In this document: positions 15,788-24,214 of the stretch, in pieces
Position numbering within the stretch: the stretch's first letter is position 1
How the letters are laid out: every line of letters begins with the position of its first letter
DNA from: JANQRA01 sp035762545
GTDB taxonomy: Bacteria; Actinomycetota; Acidimicrobiia; Spongiisociales; ZC4RG35
Length of the DNA stretch: 64,000 bases
Direction: 5' to 3'
Assembly (NCBI GenBank): GCA_035762545.1
Contig: DASTOM010000014.1
Location: forward strand, 36,505 to 100,504
Notes under the pieces: model-generated
What the model was told of the DNA's origin: nothing
Database searches by the model: none
The model's input: the letters and a program-made list of their open reading frames with translations, nothing else
Made by a program: the position numbers and the translations under genes

Positions 15788-16969
15788 ATGCCAACCACAG
15801 CCAAGCGGTTCGAATCGCTGATGGAGATCACCAAGCGGCCCGACATCGTCTTCGTCAGCGGTGACGGCTCGTGGCTCACCGACGAGTCGGGGAACCGCTA
15901 CCTCGACTTCGTCCAGGGCTGGGCGGTGAACTGCCTCGGCCACAGCCCGAAACCTCTGGCTTCGGCGATCTCCGAGCAGGCGGCGCGGTTGATCACCCCT
16001 AGCCCCGCCTTCTACAACCGCCCGATGCTCGATCTCGCCGACGCACTCGTCTCAGCCTCGGGGCTCGACGAGGTCTTCTTCACCAACAGCGGTGCCGAGG
16101 CCAACGAGGGTGCCATCAAGCTGGCGAGAAAGTGGGGGTCATTGCACCGGAAGGGTGCATACGAGATCGTCACCACGTTCGGAGGATTTCACGGTCGCAC
16201 TCTCGCCACCATGTCCGCCTCGGGAAAGCCGGGCTGGGACCGGCTGTTCGAGCCCAAAGTTCCCGGATTCCCCAAGGTCGACCTGGGGGATCTGGATGCG
16301 GTGGAGGCCGCCATCGGCGACAACACAGTGGCAGTCATGCTCGAGCCCATCCAGGGAGAGTCCGGGGTGGTGCCGGCCGGCGAAGAGTATCTGCGCGGGC
16401 TGCGCGCTCTCACCGAAGAACATGGAGTGCTCCTTATCCTCGATGAGATCCAGACCGGGATGGGGCGCACGGGTCGATTGTTCGCCTTCGAGCACTCCGG
16501 CGTCCGCCCGGACATATTGACCTTGGGCAAGGGCCTCGGTGGCGGGGTCCCCATCGCCGCGATGCTTGCGACCAGGGAGGTCTCCTGTTTCGAGTACGGG
16601 GACCAGGGTGGGACGTTCAACGGGAACCCGCTGATGACCGCGGCCGGTCTCGCCGTTCTGCGGGAACTGACCCGCGAGGGCTTTCTAGAGTCCGTGGTGG
16701 CGAAGGGCTATTACCTGACCAGGGGTCTGGAGGCCTTGTCGCAACGTCATGGCTACGGGTCGGTCCGGGGACAAGGACTGCTCTTGGCTCTCGACCTCGA
16801 GCAGCCGATCGGGTCGGAGATCGTCACGGAGGCGCTTGGCCGTGGCCTGCTGCTCAACTCACCCCGCCCGGACAGTCTCCGGTTCATGCCCGCCCTGACC
16901 GTCACGGAGTCGGAGATCGATGAGATGCTCGAGATCTTGGACGGCGTCTGCAGCGACCGCGCATCCTGA
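15788..16969 (+). CDS. Class III aminotransferase, acetylornithine/succinyldiaminopimelate type
   Basis: A 393-residue PLP enzyme of the ArgD/GabT class. Motifs in order are LDFVQGWAVNCLGHSP near the N-terminus, FFTNSGAEANEGAIKLAR, GGFHGRT, VMLEPIQGESGV, LILDEIQTGMGRTG with the PLP-contacting Asp, and TLGKGLGGGVP with the Schiff-base lysine near residue 247. The start at 15788 has TAAGGT 7 bases upstream, as in leaderless genes. No other arginine genes are nearby, so acetylornithine is the likely but not the only possible substrate. Confidence 0.87.
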   Translation: MPTTAKRFESLMEITKRPDIVFVSGDGSWLTDESGNRYLDFVQGWAVNCLGHSPKPLASAISEQAARLITPSPAFYNRPMLDLADALVSASGLDEVFFTNSGAEANEGAIKLARKWGSLHRKGAYEIVTTFGGFHGRTLATMSASGKPGWDRLFEPKVPGFPKVDLGDLDAVEAAIGDNTVAVMLEPIQGESGVVPAGEEYLRGLRALTEEHGVLLILDEIQTGMGRTGRLFAFEHSGVRPDILTLGKGLGGGVPIAAMLATREVSCFEYGDQGGTFNGNPLMTAAGLAVLRELTREGFLESVVAKGYYLTRGLEALSQRHGYGSVRGQGLLLALDLEQPIGSEIVTEALGRGLLLNSPRPDSLRFMPALTVTESEIDEMLEILDGVCSDRAS

Positions 16970-16973
16970 TTCC

Positions 16974-17849
16974 TCACGCGTACTGAACCGAGCGTTTTGC
17001 GAATCCGAACTGGAAGTCGTCGATCACAGTCAAAGGCGAAGACTCGGCATCTGTCGCGGCTCCCATGGCGATGAACAGCGGTGTGAAGTGCTCGACGGTC
17101 GGGTGTGCGTAGGGCATGCCCGGCGCCCGGTCATAGGCGGCGAGCGTCTCGAAGTCTCCTCGCGCCATCGCATCGGCCACCCAGGCATCGAACTCGACCG
17201 ACCATCCCGGGATGACGTTGTCCTCGAACATCTCCCGTGTCGCATACCGGAGCCCGTGAGTCATGAAGCCGGACCCGATGATCAACACCCCCTCATCACG
17301 TAACGGTCGGAGACGACGACCCAATTCGAAGAGCTTCTGGGGATCGTGAGTCGGCATGCTCAACTGGAGGACGGGAACGTCGGCGAACGGATACATCACC
17401 TTGAGCGGGACCCAGGCACCGTGGTCGAGCCCTCGTGACCGGTGCTGATAGACGGGCTCCGTGTCCGGCATCATCGCGGCCACACGCGACGTCAACCCGC
17501 TGGCCTCGGGTGTGGGGTAGGTCATCCGGAAGTACACGTCGGCGAAACCGGCGAAGTCATAGACCAGAGGTGTCCCCGGATCCGGGGAGGAGAGGCTCAA
17601 CGGGGCCGACTCCCAATGGGCGCTGACGATGAGGATCGCCTTGGGCTTCGGGAGCGACTGCGACCATCCGAACAGCTGGTCGATCCAATGCGGATCATCG
17701 AACACTGGGGGAGCGCCATGGCTCAGATACAGCGAGGGAAGGGGACCCATCTCGGGTGACCACTCCTCCTGAGTACGGCTGGCCCGAGCTCTGTCCGTCA
17801 GGAAGCGATTGAACGGCTCTGCCGGGTGGGTGGGGTGGATGATGCTCAT
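16974..17849 (-). CDS. LigB-type extradiol dioxygenase (DODA/YgiD family)
   Basis: A 291-residue member of the class III extradiol ring-cleavage family, related to 4,5-DOPA dioxygenase and YgiD. The zinc or iron ligands are visible: His in YLSHGAPPVF, His in IVSAHWES, His in LDHGAWVPLKVMYP and His in TVEHFTPLFIAMG. The N-terminus is about 30 residues longer than usual. A second in-frame start (GTG at 17864) is possible. It converges on the aminotransferase with a 4-base gap and lies downstream of padR on the same strand, so a PadR-controlled aromatic-compound role is plausible. Confidence 0.87.
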   Translation of the reverse strand: MSIIHPTHPAEPFNRFLTDRARASRTQEEWSPEMGPLPSLYLSHGAPPVFDDPHWIDQLFGWSQSLPKPKAILIVSAHWESAPLSLSSPDPGTPLVYDFAGFADVYFRMTYPTPEASGLTSRVAAMMPDTEPVYQHRSRGLDHGAWVPLKVMYPFADVPVLQLSMPTHDPQKLFELGRRLRPLRDEGVLIIGSGFMTHGLRYATREMFEDNVIPGWSVEFDAWVADAMARGDFETLAAYDRAPGMPYAHPTVEHFTPLFIAMGAATDAESSPLTVIDDFQFGFAKRSVQYA

Positions 17850-17891
17850 TGGCTCGCCAACCACAACAACTACGCGCCAACGGGCATTTCC

Positions 17892-18431
17892 TCATCGAGT
17901 GGACCGAGCCTCGAGATCCGTCAGGTATGCCGAGGCAGCAGCGGCAATGTGCCGACGCCACAACTCGACGTGGTCCGCTCCGTCGGGTTCGTCGAGAGCT
18001 TTCAGGGTCGGGGCGAGATGCCGACGTTGTAGCCGGATCAGATCGACGGGGGAACCGTCGAGACTCTCGATCAGGGCGACCTTGAGCAGGAAATCGATTC
18101 GCAGCTGTCGAACGTGGTCGACCGGCGTACTCAGCCACGCCTCGAGGGCACGCGTGCCTTCCGGAGTGATCCGGTGGACGAATCGCCTGGGTCCGGAATC
18201 GCCCTTCTCTGTCCCCACAGGTGCGGCAAGACCTTGTTCGACCAGACGGTCGAGTGCTCGGTAGACGAGGGGTCGGCGGACCGTCATGACACGTCCGATC
18301 ACCGCGTCGGCGTCGAGCTTCTTTGCGATGGCGAAGCCGTGTGCGTCCTCCGGGGCCAGCACTCCGAGGACGGCGTACTCCGTAGTCGAGAGTTGTGGCA
18401 CCGACGTTGTGGATTCTGCCGAGGTAGTCAC
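17892..18431 (-). CDS. PadR family transcriptional regulator
   Basis: A 179-residue DNA-binding protein. The winged helix spans about residues 13-95 (LSTTEYAVLGVLA..., AHGFAIAKKL, RPLVYRALDRLVEQGL, RRFVHRITPEG). A C-terminal helical dimerisation region of the PadR type follows. The start is GTG at 18431, because TATAGT sits 6 bases before it on the minus strand, matching the leaderless pattern. It diverges from modA across a region with an inverted repeat that probably binds this protein. The dioxygenase gene lies 42 bases downstream. Confidence 0.88.
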   Translation of the reverse strand: MTTSAESTTSVPQLSTTEYAVLGVLAPEDAHGFAIAKKLDADAVIGRVMTVRRPLVYRALDRLVEQGLAAPVGTEKGDSGPRRFVHRITPEGTRALEAWLSTPVDHVRQLRIDFLLKVALIESLDGSPVDLIRLQRRHLAPTLKALDEPDGADHVELWRRHIAAAASAYLTDLEARSTR

Positions 18432-18461
18432 AATGTGACTATAAATGGGTCTCATTGTGAC
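18427..18461. promoter_or_regulatory. Divergent padR/modA promoter with inverted-repeat operator
   Basis: GTCACA-A-TGTGAC (18427-18439) is a palindrome with 6-bp arms. A wider 9-bp inverted repeat pairs GTCACAATG (18427-18435) with CATTGTGAC (18453-18461). TATAGT on the minus strand (18443-18438) serves padR, and TATAAA on the plus strand (18440-18445) probably serves modA. The arrangement suggests that PadR represses both directions. Confidence 0.6.
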
Positions 18462-19209
18462 CAACTGGGTTCGGCTCTCGCTGCTCGTGGTGGCCTCGCT
18501 GGTGGTCGCCTCATGTGGGTCGGATCAGGAATCGGCGGGTGAGGTCCTCGTCTCAGCAGCCGCCTCCCTGACCGACCTCTTCACCGAGATGGAGGAGTCT
18601 TACGAGAGCGAACACCCCGGTGTCGATGTGATCGTCAACTTCGGCGGGAGCCCGGCCTTGCGCGAGCAGATCATCCAAGGAGCGCCGGTGGACGTCTTCG
18701 CATCTGCGGACCTCGCCAACATGGAGGCATTGGTCGAGAGGAATCTGGTGGGCGGCGAGCCACAGGTGTTTGCCAGCAACCAGTTGCAGATCGCGGTGCC
18801 TTCAGGTAACCCCGGCGGAGTCTCCGGTGTCTCCGACTTCGGCGATGACGCTCTGCTAGTTGGTCTGTGCGCAGAGGAGGTCCCATGCGGTCGTCTCGCC
18901 AGGGAAGTCCTCGCCAATGCGGGCGTGATGGCGGCGGTCGACAGCAACGAGCCGGATGTCCGGGCACTTCTCACCAAGATCGAGCTCGGGGAACTCGACC
19001 TAGGCATCGTCTACGTCACCGACGTTATGGCGAGCGAGGGGAGCGTCGAAGGGATCGCGATACCGGACGAGGTCAACGTGGCCACGGAGTACCCGATCGC
19101 CGTCCTGTCCGACGCGCCCAACAGCGATCTGGCCGACGACTTCGTCTCATGGGTCACCTCGGACGATGGCGCCGCGATCGTTGCCGAGTACGGGTTCAGG
19201 CTCCCGTGA
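18457..19209 (+). CDS. modA: Molybdate ABC transporter substrate-binding lipoprotein
   Basis: ModA captures molybdate outside the membrane. The protein has 250 residues from the GTG at 18457, with a signal peptide ending in a lipobox (VVASC, Cys about 20). Family motifs are visible: VSAAASLTDLF, VNFGGSPALREQI, GAPVDVFASAD and GELDLGIVYVTD. An upstream ATG at 18445 in the same frame overlaps the predicted -10 element, so GTG is preferred. The gene is first in modABC, with a GTGA overlap to modB. Tungstate binding is an alternative. Confidence 0.92.
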   Translation: MTNWVRLSLLVVASLVVASCGSDQESAGEVLVSAAASLTDLFTEMEESYESEHPGVDVIVNFGGSPALREQIIQGAPVDVFASADLANMEALVERNLVGGEPQVFASNQLQIAVPSGNPGGVSGVSDFGDDALLVGLCAEEVPCGRLAREVLANAGVMAAVDSNEPDVRALLTKIELGELDLGIVYVTDVMASEGSVEGIAIPDEVNVATEYPIAVLSDAPNSDLADDFVSWVTSDDGAAIVAEYGFRLP

Positions 19210-20012
19210 CCACCGGACCCAAGCGGAGGGCGGGGTCGAGACCACCTTGGTTGATGGTCGTGCTCGCGGGATTGGGACTTGCTCTCTTTGTTCTGCCGTT
19301 GATCGGTTTGCTCGGCCGGGTTCCCTGGGCCGATCTGCCTGCGCTTCTCAGCAGTGAAGTCGTCACCGATGCGCTCAGGATCTCTCTGATCGTCTCGATC
19401 CTCGCCACAGTGATCTCCCTCGTTCTCGGCGTTCCGATCGCCTGGGTGCTGGCGAGGGTCGAGTTCCCGGGGAGATCTCTGGCCAGGGGTGTCGTCACGC
19501 TTCCTCTCGTCCTCCCGCCTGTTGTCGGCGGGGCTGCCCTCCTCTTTGCCCTCGGAAGGCGTGGTCTGGTCGGTGAGCCGCTGTACGAAGCGACCGGGCT
19601 CCTGCTCCCTTTTTCGACGTGGGGTGTTGTCGTGGCTACCACATTCGTGGCGATGCCGTTCATGGTCATCACCCTCGAAGGGGCGCTGCGGAACATGGAC
19701 CTCCGGTACGAGGGAGCGGCAGCGTCTCTCGGTGCGAGCCGGGGGACGGTGTTCCGACGGGTCACCTTGCCCATGGTGGCGCCGTCGCTGGTCGCGGGGA
19801 TCGTGCTCACCTGGGCCCGCGCTTTCGGCGAGTTCGGTGCGACAGTCACCTTCGCCGGCAACCTCCAGGGGAGGACTCAGTCGCTCCCCCTGGCTGTGTT
19901 CATCGCCCTGGAAAGCGACCGGGCGACCGCGGTGACGATCAGCCTGATGATGGTGGTCATCTCCCTCGTCGTCTTGGTCGCCCTGCGTGATCGATGGTGG
20001 CGGACCACTTGA
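19206..20012 (+). CDS. modB: Molybdate ABC transporter permease
   Basis: The membrane subunit of the molybdate importer, 268 residues with about six transmembrane helices. The first is ending near residue 35 (VVLAGLGLALFVLPLIGLL). The cytoplasmic EAA loop that contacts ModC is recognisable (EGAAASLGASRGTVFRRVTLPM near residue 175), followed by FGEFGATVTFAGN, which is strongly typical of ModB. The GTG start overlaps the modA stop as GTGA. The reading frame stays open far upstream inside modA, but that part is not ModB-like. Confidence 0.94.
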   Translation: MTTGPKRRAGSRPPWLMVVLAGLGLALFVLPLIGLLGRVPWADLPALLSSEVVTDALRISLIVSILATVISLVLGVPIAWVLARVEFPGRSLARGVVTLPLVLPPVVGGAALLFALGRRGLVGEPLYEATGLLLPFSTWGVVVATTFVAMPFMVITLEGALRNMDLRYEGAAASLGASRGTVFRRVTLPMVAPSLVAGIVLTWARAFGEFGATVTFAGNLQGRTQSLPLAVFIALESDRATAVTISLMMVVISLVVLVALRDRWWRTT

Positions 20013-21067
20013 GGTCGCTGATCGCCCGTTTCACGGTCCGGCGATCCGAGACCTTCGTCGTCGACGTGGACCTCGAGGTGGGTCATGGGGAGACCGTCGC
20101 TCTTCTCGGCCCCAACGGCGCCGGCAAGTCGTCGGTCGTTGCCGCTATCGCCGGGTTGCTTCCCATCGACTCGGGGCGTATCGAGATTGGAGGCTTGTTG
20201 CTGGACGATCCGGCTGCGGGAGTGTTCTCACCGCCCGAGGTACGGAAGATCGGAGTTGTCTTTCAGGACTTCCTCCTGTTCCCCCACCTCAGCGTCATCG
20301 ACAACATCGCGTTCGGGTTGACTCGGGGTCGAAACCGGGCGGAAGCCCGTTCAATCGCAGGTCACTGGGCGGAGCGGCTCGCCGTGGCGTCGCTGTCACA
20401 GCAGCGACCGGGCGATCTCTCCGGGGGCGAGGCGCAACGTGTCGCCTTGGCCCGCGCCCTGGCGACGACACCTGATGTCCTGCTTCTCGATGAACCCTTG
20501 TCGGCCCTGGATGTGACCACGAGGGCAGAGGTGCGCCGACTCCTGAGTGATCACCTCAGTGAGTTCGGTGGGCCCCGTCTCATCATCACCCACGACCCAA
20601 CCGACGCCTACTTGCTCGCCGATCGCATCTACGTGATCGAAAACGGCGCAATCACCCAGTCCGGCTCACCCGACGAGATACGGCTGCGTCCGAAGACGAG
20701 GTACGCCGCCGACCTGGCCGGCGCCAACCTCCACGAGGGATCGGTCAGCGACGGCGTTGTCTCGGTCGATGGTCACCCTGTTCACGTTGCCGAGGAGGTG
20801 CCCGACGGTCGCGTGCTTCTGGCTATCCCGGCCACGGCTGTGTCTATCCACACCAGCGCCCCCGGGGGTAGCCCGCGCAACTCGTGGTCGACGAGCGTGG
20901 AGCGCCTCGAGCACCTGGGTCCCCGCGCCCGGCTACGAACCGGCGGCCCCTTGCCACTCACTGCAGAGCTCACCGAGGCAGCTCTCTTGGACCTGGGAAT
21001 CGAACCCGGGGCGACGGTGTGGGTTGCGATCAAAGCCACCGAGATCTCGGTGGAGCCTTTCGAGTGA
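19994..21067 (+). CDS. modC: Molybdate ABC transporter ATP-binding protein
   Basis: The ATPase of the molybdate importer, 357 residues. Walker A is GPNGAGKSS near residue 38, the Q-loop region FQDFLLFPHLSV, the signature LSGGEAQRVALARAL near 140, Walker B LLLDEPLSALD and the switch histidine in IITHDPTDAYLLAD. Residues from about 230 onward form a TOBE-type regulatory domain that may sense oxyanion. It overlaps modB by 19 bases and ends 7 bases from the convergent Fur-family gene. Confidence 0.93.
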   Translation: MVADHLRSLIARFTVRRSETFVVDVDLEVGHGETVALLGPNGAGKSSVVAAIAGLLPIDSGRIEIGGLLLDDPAAGVFSPPEVRKIGVVFQDFLLFPHLSVIDNIAFGLTRGRNRAEARSIAGHWAERLAVASLSQQRPGDLSGGEAQRVALARALATTPDVLLLDEPLSALDVTTRAEVRRLLSDHLSEFGGPRLIITHDPTDAYLLADRIYVIENGAITQSGSPDEIRLRPKTRYAADLAGANLHEGSVSDGVVSVDGHPVHVAEEVPDGRVLLAIPATAVSIHTSAPGGSPRNSWSTSVERLEHLGPRARLRTGGPLPLTAELTEAALLDLGIEPGATVWVAIKATEISVEPFE

Positions 21068-21074
21068 CAGTTCG

Positions 21075-21506
21075 TCAGTCGAGACAATCTCCACATACAC
21101 CGGTGACCACGAGGTCGATGTTCTCGGCCGCGAAAGAGTGATGATCACCGAGGTGGGAGCGGATCTGTTCGACCAACTCTCCGACGTGATGGTCAACCGA
21201 CCCGCAACGGCGGCACACCAGGTGAAAATGGTCGTCAGGGTGGGCGATCTCCCATCGCGCCGATCCATCGATCCCCAGGTGCGACTCACGAACCAGATCG
21301 AGATCCTCGAACAGGGTGAGTGATCGGTAGACCGAAGAGATGTTCACGGTCGGGTCCGCCCGGTTGACCCGGGCCGCGATCTCCTCAGCGGTGAGGTGGC
21401 CGTTGGCGCTGCGCAGGACCGACCAGACCTGCCAGCGTGGGGAGGTCAAGCGATAACCGTGATCTCTGAGCAGTGACCCGAGGTCCTGAGCCGCTTCCAC
21501 GAACAC
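21075..21506 (-). CDS. Fur family metalloregulator (Nur-like by context)
   Basis: A Fur-family repressor of about 143 residues. The DNA-binding part contains YRLTSPRWQVWSVL, HLTAEEIAARV and NISSVYRSLTLFEDLDLV. The metal-binding part shows HFHLVCRRCGSVDHH, with a CxxC pair and several His, and a C-terminal CGDC. I place the start at GTG 21506 by family length. TTG 21560 in the same frame would add 18 residues but lies inside a palindromic operator. It diverges from cbiMQO, so nickel or cobalt sensing is likely. The CxxC pairs are more Fur/Zur-like than Nur-like, so the metal remains uncertain. Confidence 0.88.
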   Translation of the reverse strand: MFVEAAQDLGSLLRDHGYRLTSPRWQVWSVLRSANGHLTAEEIAARVNRADPTVNISSVYRSLTLFEDLDLVRESHLGIDGSARWEIAHPDDHFHLVCRRCGSVDHHVGELVEQIRSHLGDHHSFAAENIDLVVTGVCGDCLD

Positions 21507-21543
21507 ATCGTATGGCCTTGGGCCTGTTGCAGACAACTGCTTG

Positions 21544-21560
21544 TTGCGAGTCACTCGCAA
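21544..21560. promoter_or_regulatory. Nur-type palindromic operator before cbiM
   Basis: TTGCGAGTCACTCGCAA is a perfect palindrome with 8-bp arms around one central base. It matches the TTGC-n9-GCAA layout of Streptomyces Nur boxes (TTGCAA-N5-TTGCAA). It lies 33 bases before the cbiM start and upstream of the Fur-family gene, so it can control both. Confidence 0.7.
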
Positions 21561-21592
21561 GAAAGGGTAGGGTTGCAGTCATGGTTCTGGGA

Positions 21593-22576
21593 ATGCACGC
21601 CCCGGACGGGTTCCTCGACACCGGAACGGCCATCGTGACCGGCCTGATCAGCATCGTCGTCATCGGCTTTGCGTTGAGACAGTCCCGGCAACAACTCAAG
21701 GACAAGGCGATTCCCCTGGCCGGCATCACAGCCGCGTTCATCTTCGCTGCACAGATGTTCAACTTCCCCGTGGCGGCCGGGACCACCGGGCATCTCATCG
21801 GCGGTGCGCTGGCCGCCATCCTCCTCGGCCCATCCGTGGGTGCGATCGTGGTGACGATCGTGGTGGTGGTTCAAGCACTGGTGTTCGCCGACGGAGGTAT
21901 CACCGCGCTGGGATACAACGTCCTCAACATGGCCATCATCCCCGCGTACGGTGGGTATGCCGTGTTCCGCTTGGCCCGGCGAATCCTGCCGGAGAACACG
22001 GGGGGTGTGGTGGGCGCCACCGGCATAGCCGCATGGGCGTCCGTCGTGATGTCCTCGATCGCCTTTTCCCTCGAGTGGCTCTTCGGTGCAACTGCCCCGG
22101 TCGCCTTCGACACTGTCTTTGCGTCGATGGTCGGGGTTCACTCCCTGATCGGGGTGGGGGAGGCGGTCATCAGCGCTCTCGCAGTCGCTGCCGTCCTCGC
22201 TTCACGCCCCGACCTCGTGTACGGAGCGGCCGACCTGGAGCCGGCGCAGATCGCCGAGTCCAAAGTAGCGACCCGCGCCTTCGTGATCGGCGGTGCCCTC
22301 GTGGCTCTGGTCTTCGCCGCGGTGGTCAGTCAGTTCGCCGTTGACGACCCGGACGGTTTGGAGCGGGTCGCGGAGGACACCGGTTTCATCGAATCCGCTG
22401 AGGATCGCTCGCTGGCCGATTTCATCTTCGCTGACTACGCCACCGCCGGAATCTCCAACGAGACCCTCAGCCTCGCCATTGCGGGGATCGTCGGGACAGT
22501 GGTCACACTCCTGGTTGCGTATGGCCTGTTCATGGGTGTGCGCGAGACCCGGGGCCGCGATGCCGCTTCGGTCTGA
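21593..22576 (+). CDS. cbiM: Nickel/cobalt ECF transporter substrate-specific component CbiM/NikM with CbiN-like C-terminus
   Basis: A 327-residue membrane protein that captures Ni(II) or Co(II). The N-terminus MHAPDGFLD is diagnostic. In this family the amino terminus and His2 bind the metal, so ATG 21593 is preferred over the in-frame ATG at 21581. The CbiM core is visible (FIFAAQMFNFPVAAGTTGHLIGG, GGITALGYNVLNMA). From about residue 225 it continues into a soluble loop flanked by two helices, resembling a fused CbiN/NikN part. It is followed by cbiQ after 3 bases. Confidence 0.92.
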   Translation: MHAPDGFLDTGTAIVTGLISIVVIGFALRQSRQQLKDKAIPLAGITAAFIFAAQMFNFPVAAGTTGHLIGGALAAILLGPSVGAIVVTIVVVVQALVFADGGITALGYNVLNMAIIPAYGGYAVFRLARRILPENTGGVVGATGIAAWASVVMSSIAFSLEWLFGATAPVAFDTVFASMVGVHSLIGVGEAVISALAVAAVLASRPDLVYGAADLEPAQIAESKVATRAFVIGGALVALVFAAVVSQFAVDDPDGLERVAEDTGFIESAEDRSLADFIFADYATAGISNETLSLAIAGIVGTVVTLLVAYGLFMGVRETRGRDAASV

Positions 22577-22579
22577 AGA

Positions 22580-23344
22580 ATGGGCGCCGGTCACAGCCAC
22601 GCCCTCTATGTCCACGAGCACAGCCCGATCCACCGGCTCGCGCCGGAGGCCAAGGTCGCGGCGACACTCGTCTTCGTTGTCTGTGTCGCCATCACCCCGC
22701 GCCAGGCGGTCGTGGCCTTCGGGGTGTATGCCCTGATCCTTGCAATGCTGCTGGCGGTAGCCAGGATTCCGCCGCTCTTCGTCGCTGCCCGCCTGACGGC
22801 AGTGATCCCGTTCGTGTTGTTCGCGTTGCTCATCCCGTTCATAGCAAGCGGGCCGACCACCGAATTCTTGGGCATGGAACTGTCGGTCGAAGGGCTGTGG
22901 GGGACGTGGAACATCCTGGTCAAGGCGGTTCTGGGGGCGAGTACGACGATAGTGCTCACCGCCACCACCGAGATCTCCGACATCATCCGGGGGATGGGCG
23001 ACCTCAGGGTTCCGGCCGTCTTCACGGCCATAGCCATGTTCATGGTCCGCTACCTGGAGCTGATCGCCGACGAGGTCCGCCGAATGCGTACCGCCATGGA
23101 ATCCCGCGGCTACGACCCGAGGTGGCTCGCCCAGACTCGCCCAATCGCTTCCGGTGCCGGGGCGTTGTTCGTCAGGTCCTACGAGAGAGGCGAGCGCGTT
23201 CACGCCGCGATGCTCTCCCGCGGGTTCACCGGAACCATCCCCCCTCTCGGCCATGAGAGGGCCGGCGGCCGGGACTGGGCCGCTTTCTCAGTGATCGCCG
23301 CTGTGGCCATTGCCGTCGCCACGGTCGCCCTGGTGACGACATGA
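22580..23344 (+). CDS. cbiQ: Energy-coupling factor transmembrane protein CbiQ
   Basis: The T component that links CbiM to the ATPase, 254 residues with several transmembrane helices. The coupling motifs with invariant Arg are present: MESRGYDPR near residue 172 and MLSRGFTG near 212. The N-terminus is rich in histidine (GHSHALYVHEHSPIH, six His in the first 22 residues), which may bind nickel or cobalt on the cytoplasmic side. It starts 3 bases after cbiM and overlaps cbiO as ATGA. Confidence 0.93.
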   Translation: MGAGHSHALYVHEHSPIHRLAPEAKVAATLVFVVCVAITPRQAVVAFGVYALILAMLLAVARIPPLFVAARLTAVIPFVLFALLIPFIASGPTTEFLGMELSVEGLWGTWNILVKAVLGASTTIVLTATTEISDIIRGMGDLRVPAVFTAIAMFMVRYLELIADEVRRMRTAMESRGYDPRWLAQTRPIASGAGALFVRSYERGERVHAAMLSRGFTGTIPPLGHERAGGRDWAAFSVIAAVAIAVATVALVTT

Positions 23345-24081
23345 CCGAAGCTCTCACGGTCAGCGGGCTCGAGTTTGCCTACCCGGACGGGAGAGTCGCT
23401 CTGCGCGGAGTCGACCTGATCGTCGATGAAGGTGAGAGGGTCGCTCTGCTCGGACCGAACGGGGCGGGGAAGACGACTTTGGCCCTCCACCTCAACGGGA
23501 TCTATCAGCCGTCGTCCGGCTCGGTGTCGATCGGAGGGATTCCGGTCACCGAACCCAATCTCCCGGAGATCCGGCGACGTGTCGGCCTTGTCTTCCAGGA
23601 TTCGAACGATCAGCTCTTCATGCCAACTGTGGGTGAGGACGTGGCTTTCGGTCCGGCGAATCTCGGTCTCACCGAGGACGAGGTCGCACATCGCGTCGGT
23701 GAAGCTCTGGCGGTGGTCGGGGCGGAGGATCTGGAAGTCCGTCCCCCCCACCATCTGAGTGGTGGCGAGAAGAGACGGGCCGCTCTGGCCACGGTGCTGG
23801 CGATGGAACCCGAGGTCCTGGTGATCGATGAGCCGTCGGAGGGTCTCGACCCGGCGGGCCGTCGCGAGCTGATCGAAACGTTGATGACGCTCCCTGTGAC
23901 CCAGGTCATCATCACTCACGATCTGCCCCTCGCTCTGGAGCTGTGCTCCCGCGCCGTGATAATGAGTGCCGGGAAGGTTGTGGCTGACGGTGACACGGTC
24001 GAGATCCTCGGGGACGCCGACCTGCTCGCGGCCAACCGGCTCGAGCTCCCTTACCGGTTCAGCCCCGATCCGGATCGCTAG
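23341..24081 (+). CDS. cbiO: Energy-coupling factor ATPase CbiO
   Basis: The ATP-binding subunit of the nickel/cobalt ECF transporter, 246 residues. Motifs in order are Walker A GPNGAGKTT near residue 38, Q-loop VGLVFQDSNDQLFMPTV typical of ECF ATPases, signature HLSGGEKRRAALATVLAM, Walker B VLVIDEPSEGLDP and switch His in IITHDLPLALELC. Only one ATPase gene is present, so a CbiO homodimer is expected, as in other cbiMNQO systems. Confidence 0.95.
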   Translation: MTEALTVSGLEFAYPDGRVALRGVDLIVDEGERVALLGPNGAGKTTLALHLNGIYQPSSGSVSIGGIPVTEPNLPEIRRRVGLVFQDSNDQLFMPTVGEDVAFGPANLGLTEDEVAHRVGEALAVVGAEDLEVRPPHHLSGGEKRRAALATVLAMEPEVLVIDEPSEGLDPAGRRELIETLMTLPVTQVIITHDLPLALELCSRAVIMSAGKVVADGDTVEILGDADLLAANRLELPYRFSPDPDR

Positions 24082-24214
24082 TCGCGATCTTCTTCGAGGT
24101 CGGTTCGACACTCGTCGGGCGCGGACGGGTGATTTGCTTCAGACGGTCAAACAGGTGGCGAGGGGCACGATCCCGGCTTCGCGCTCCGGAGTTCGGTTCA
24201 ACGATGAGCCCGGA

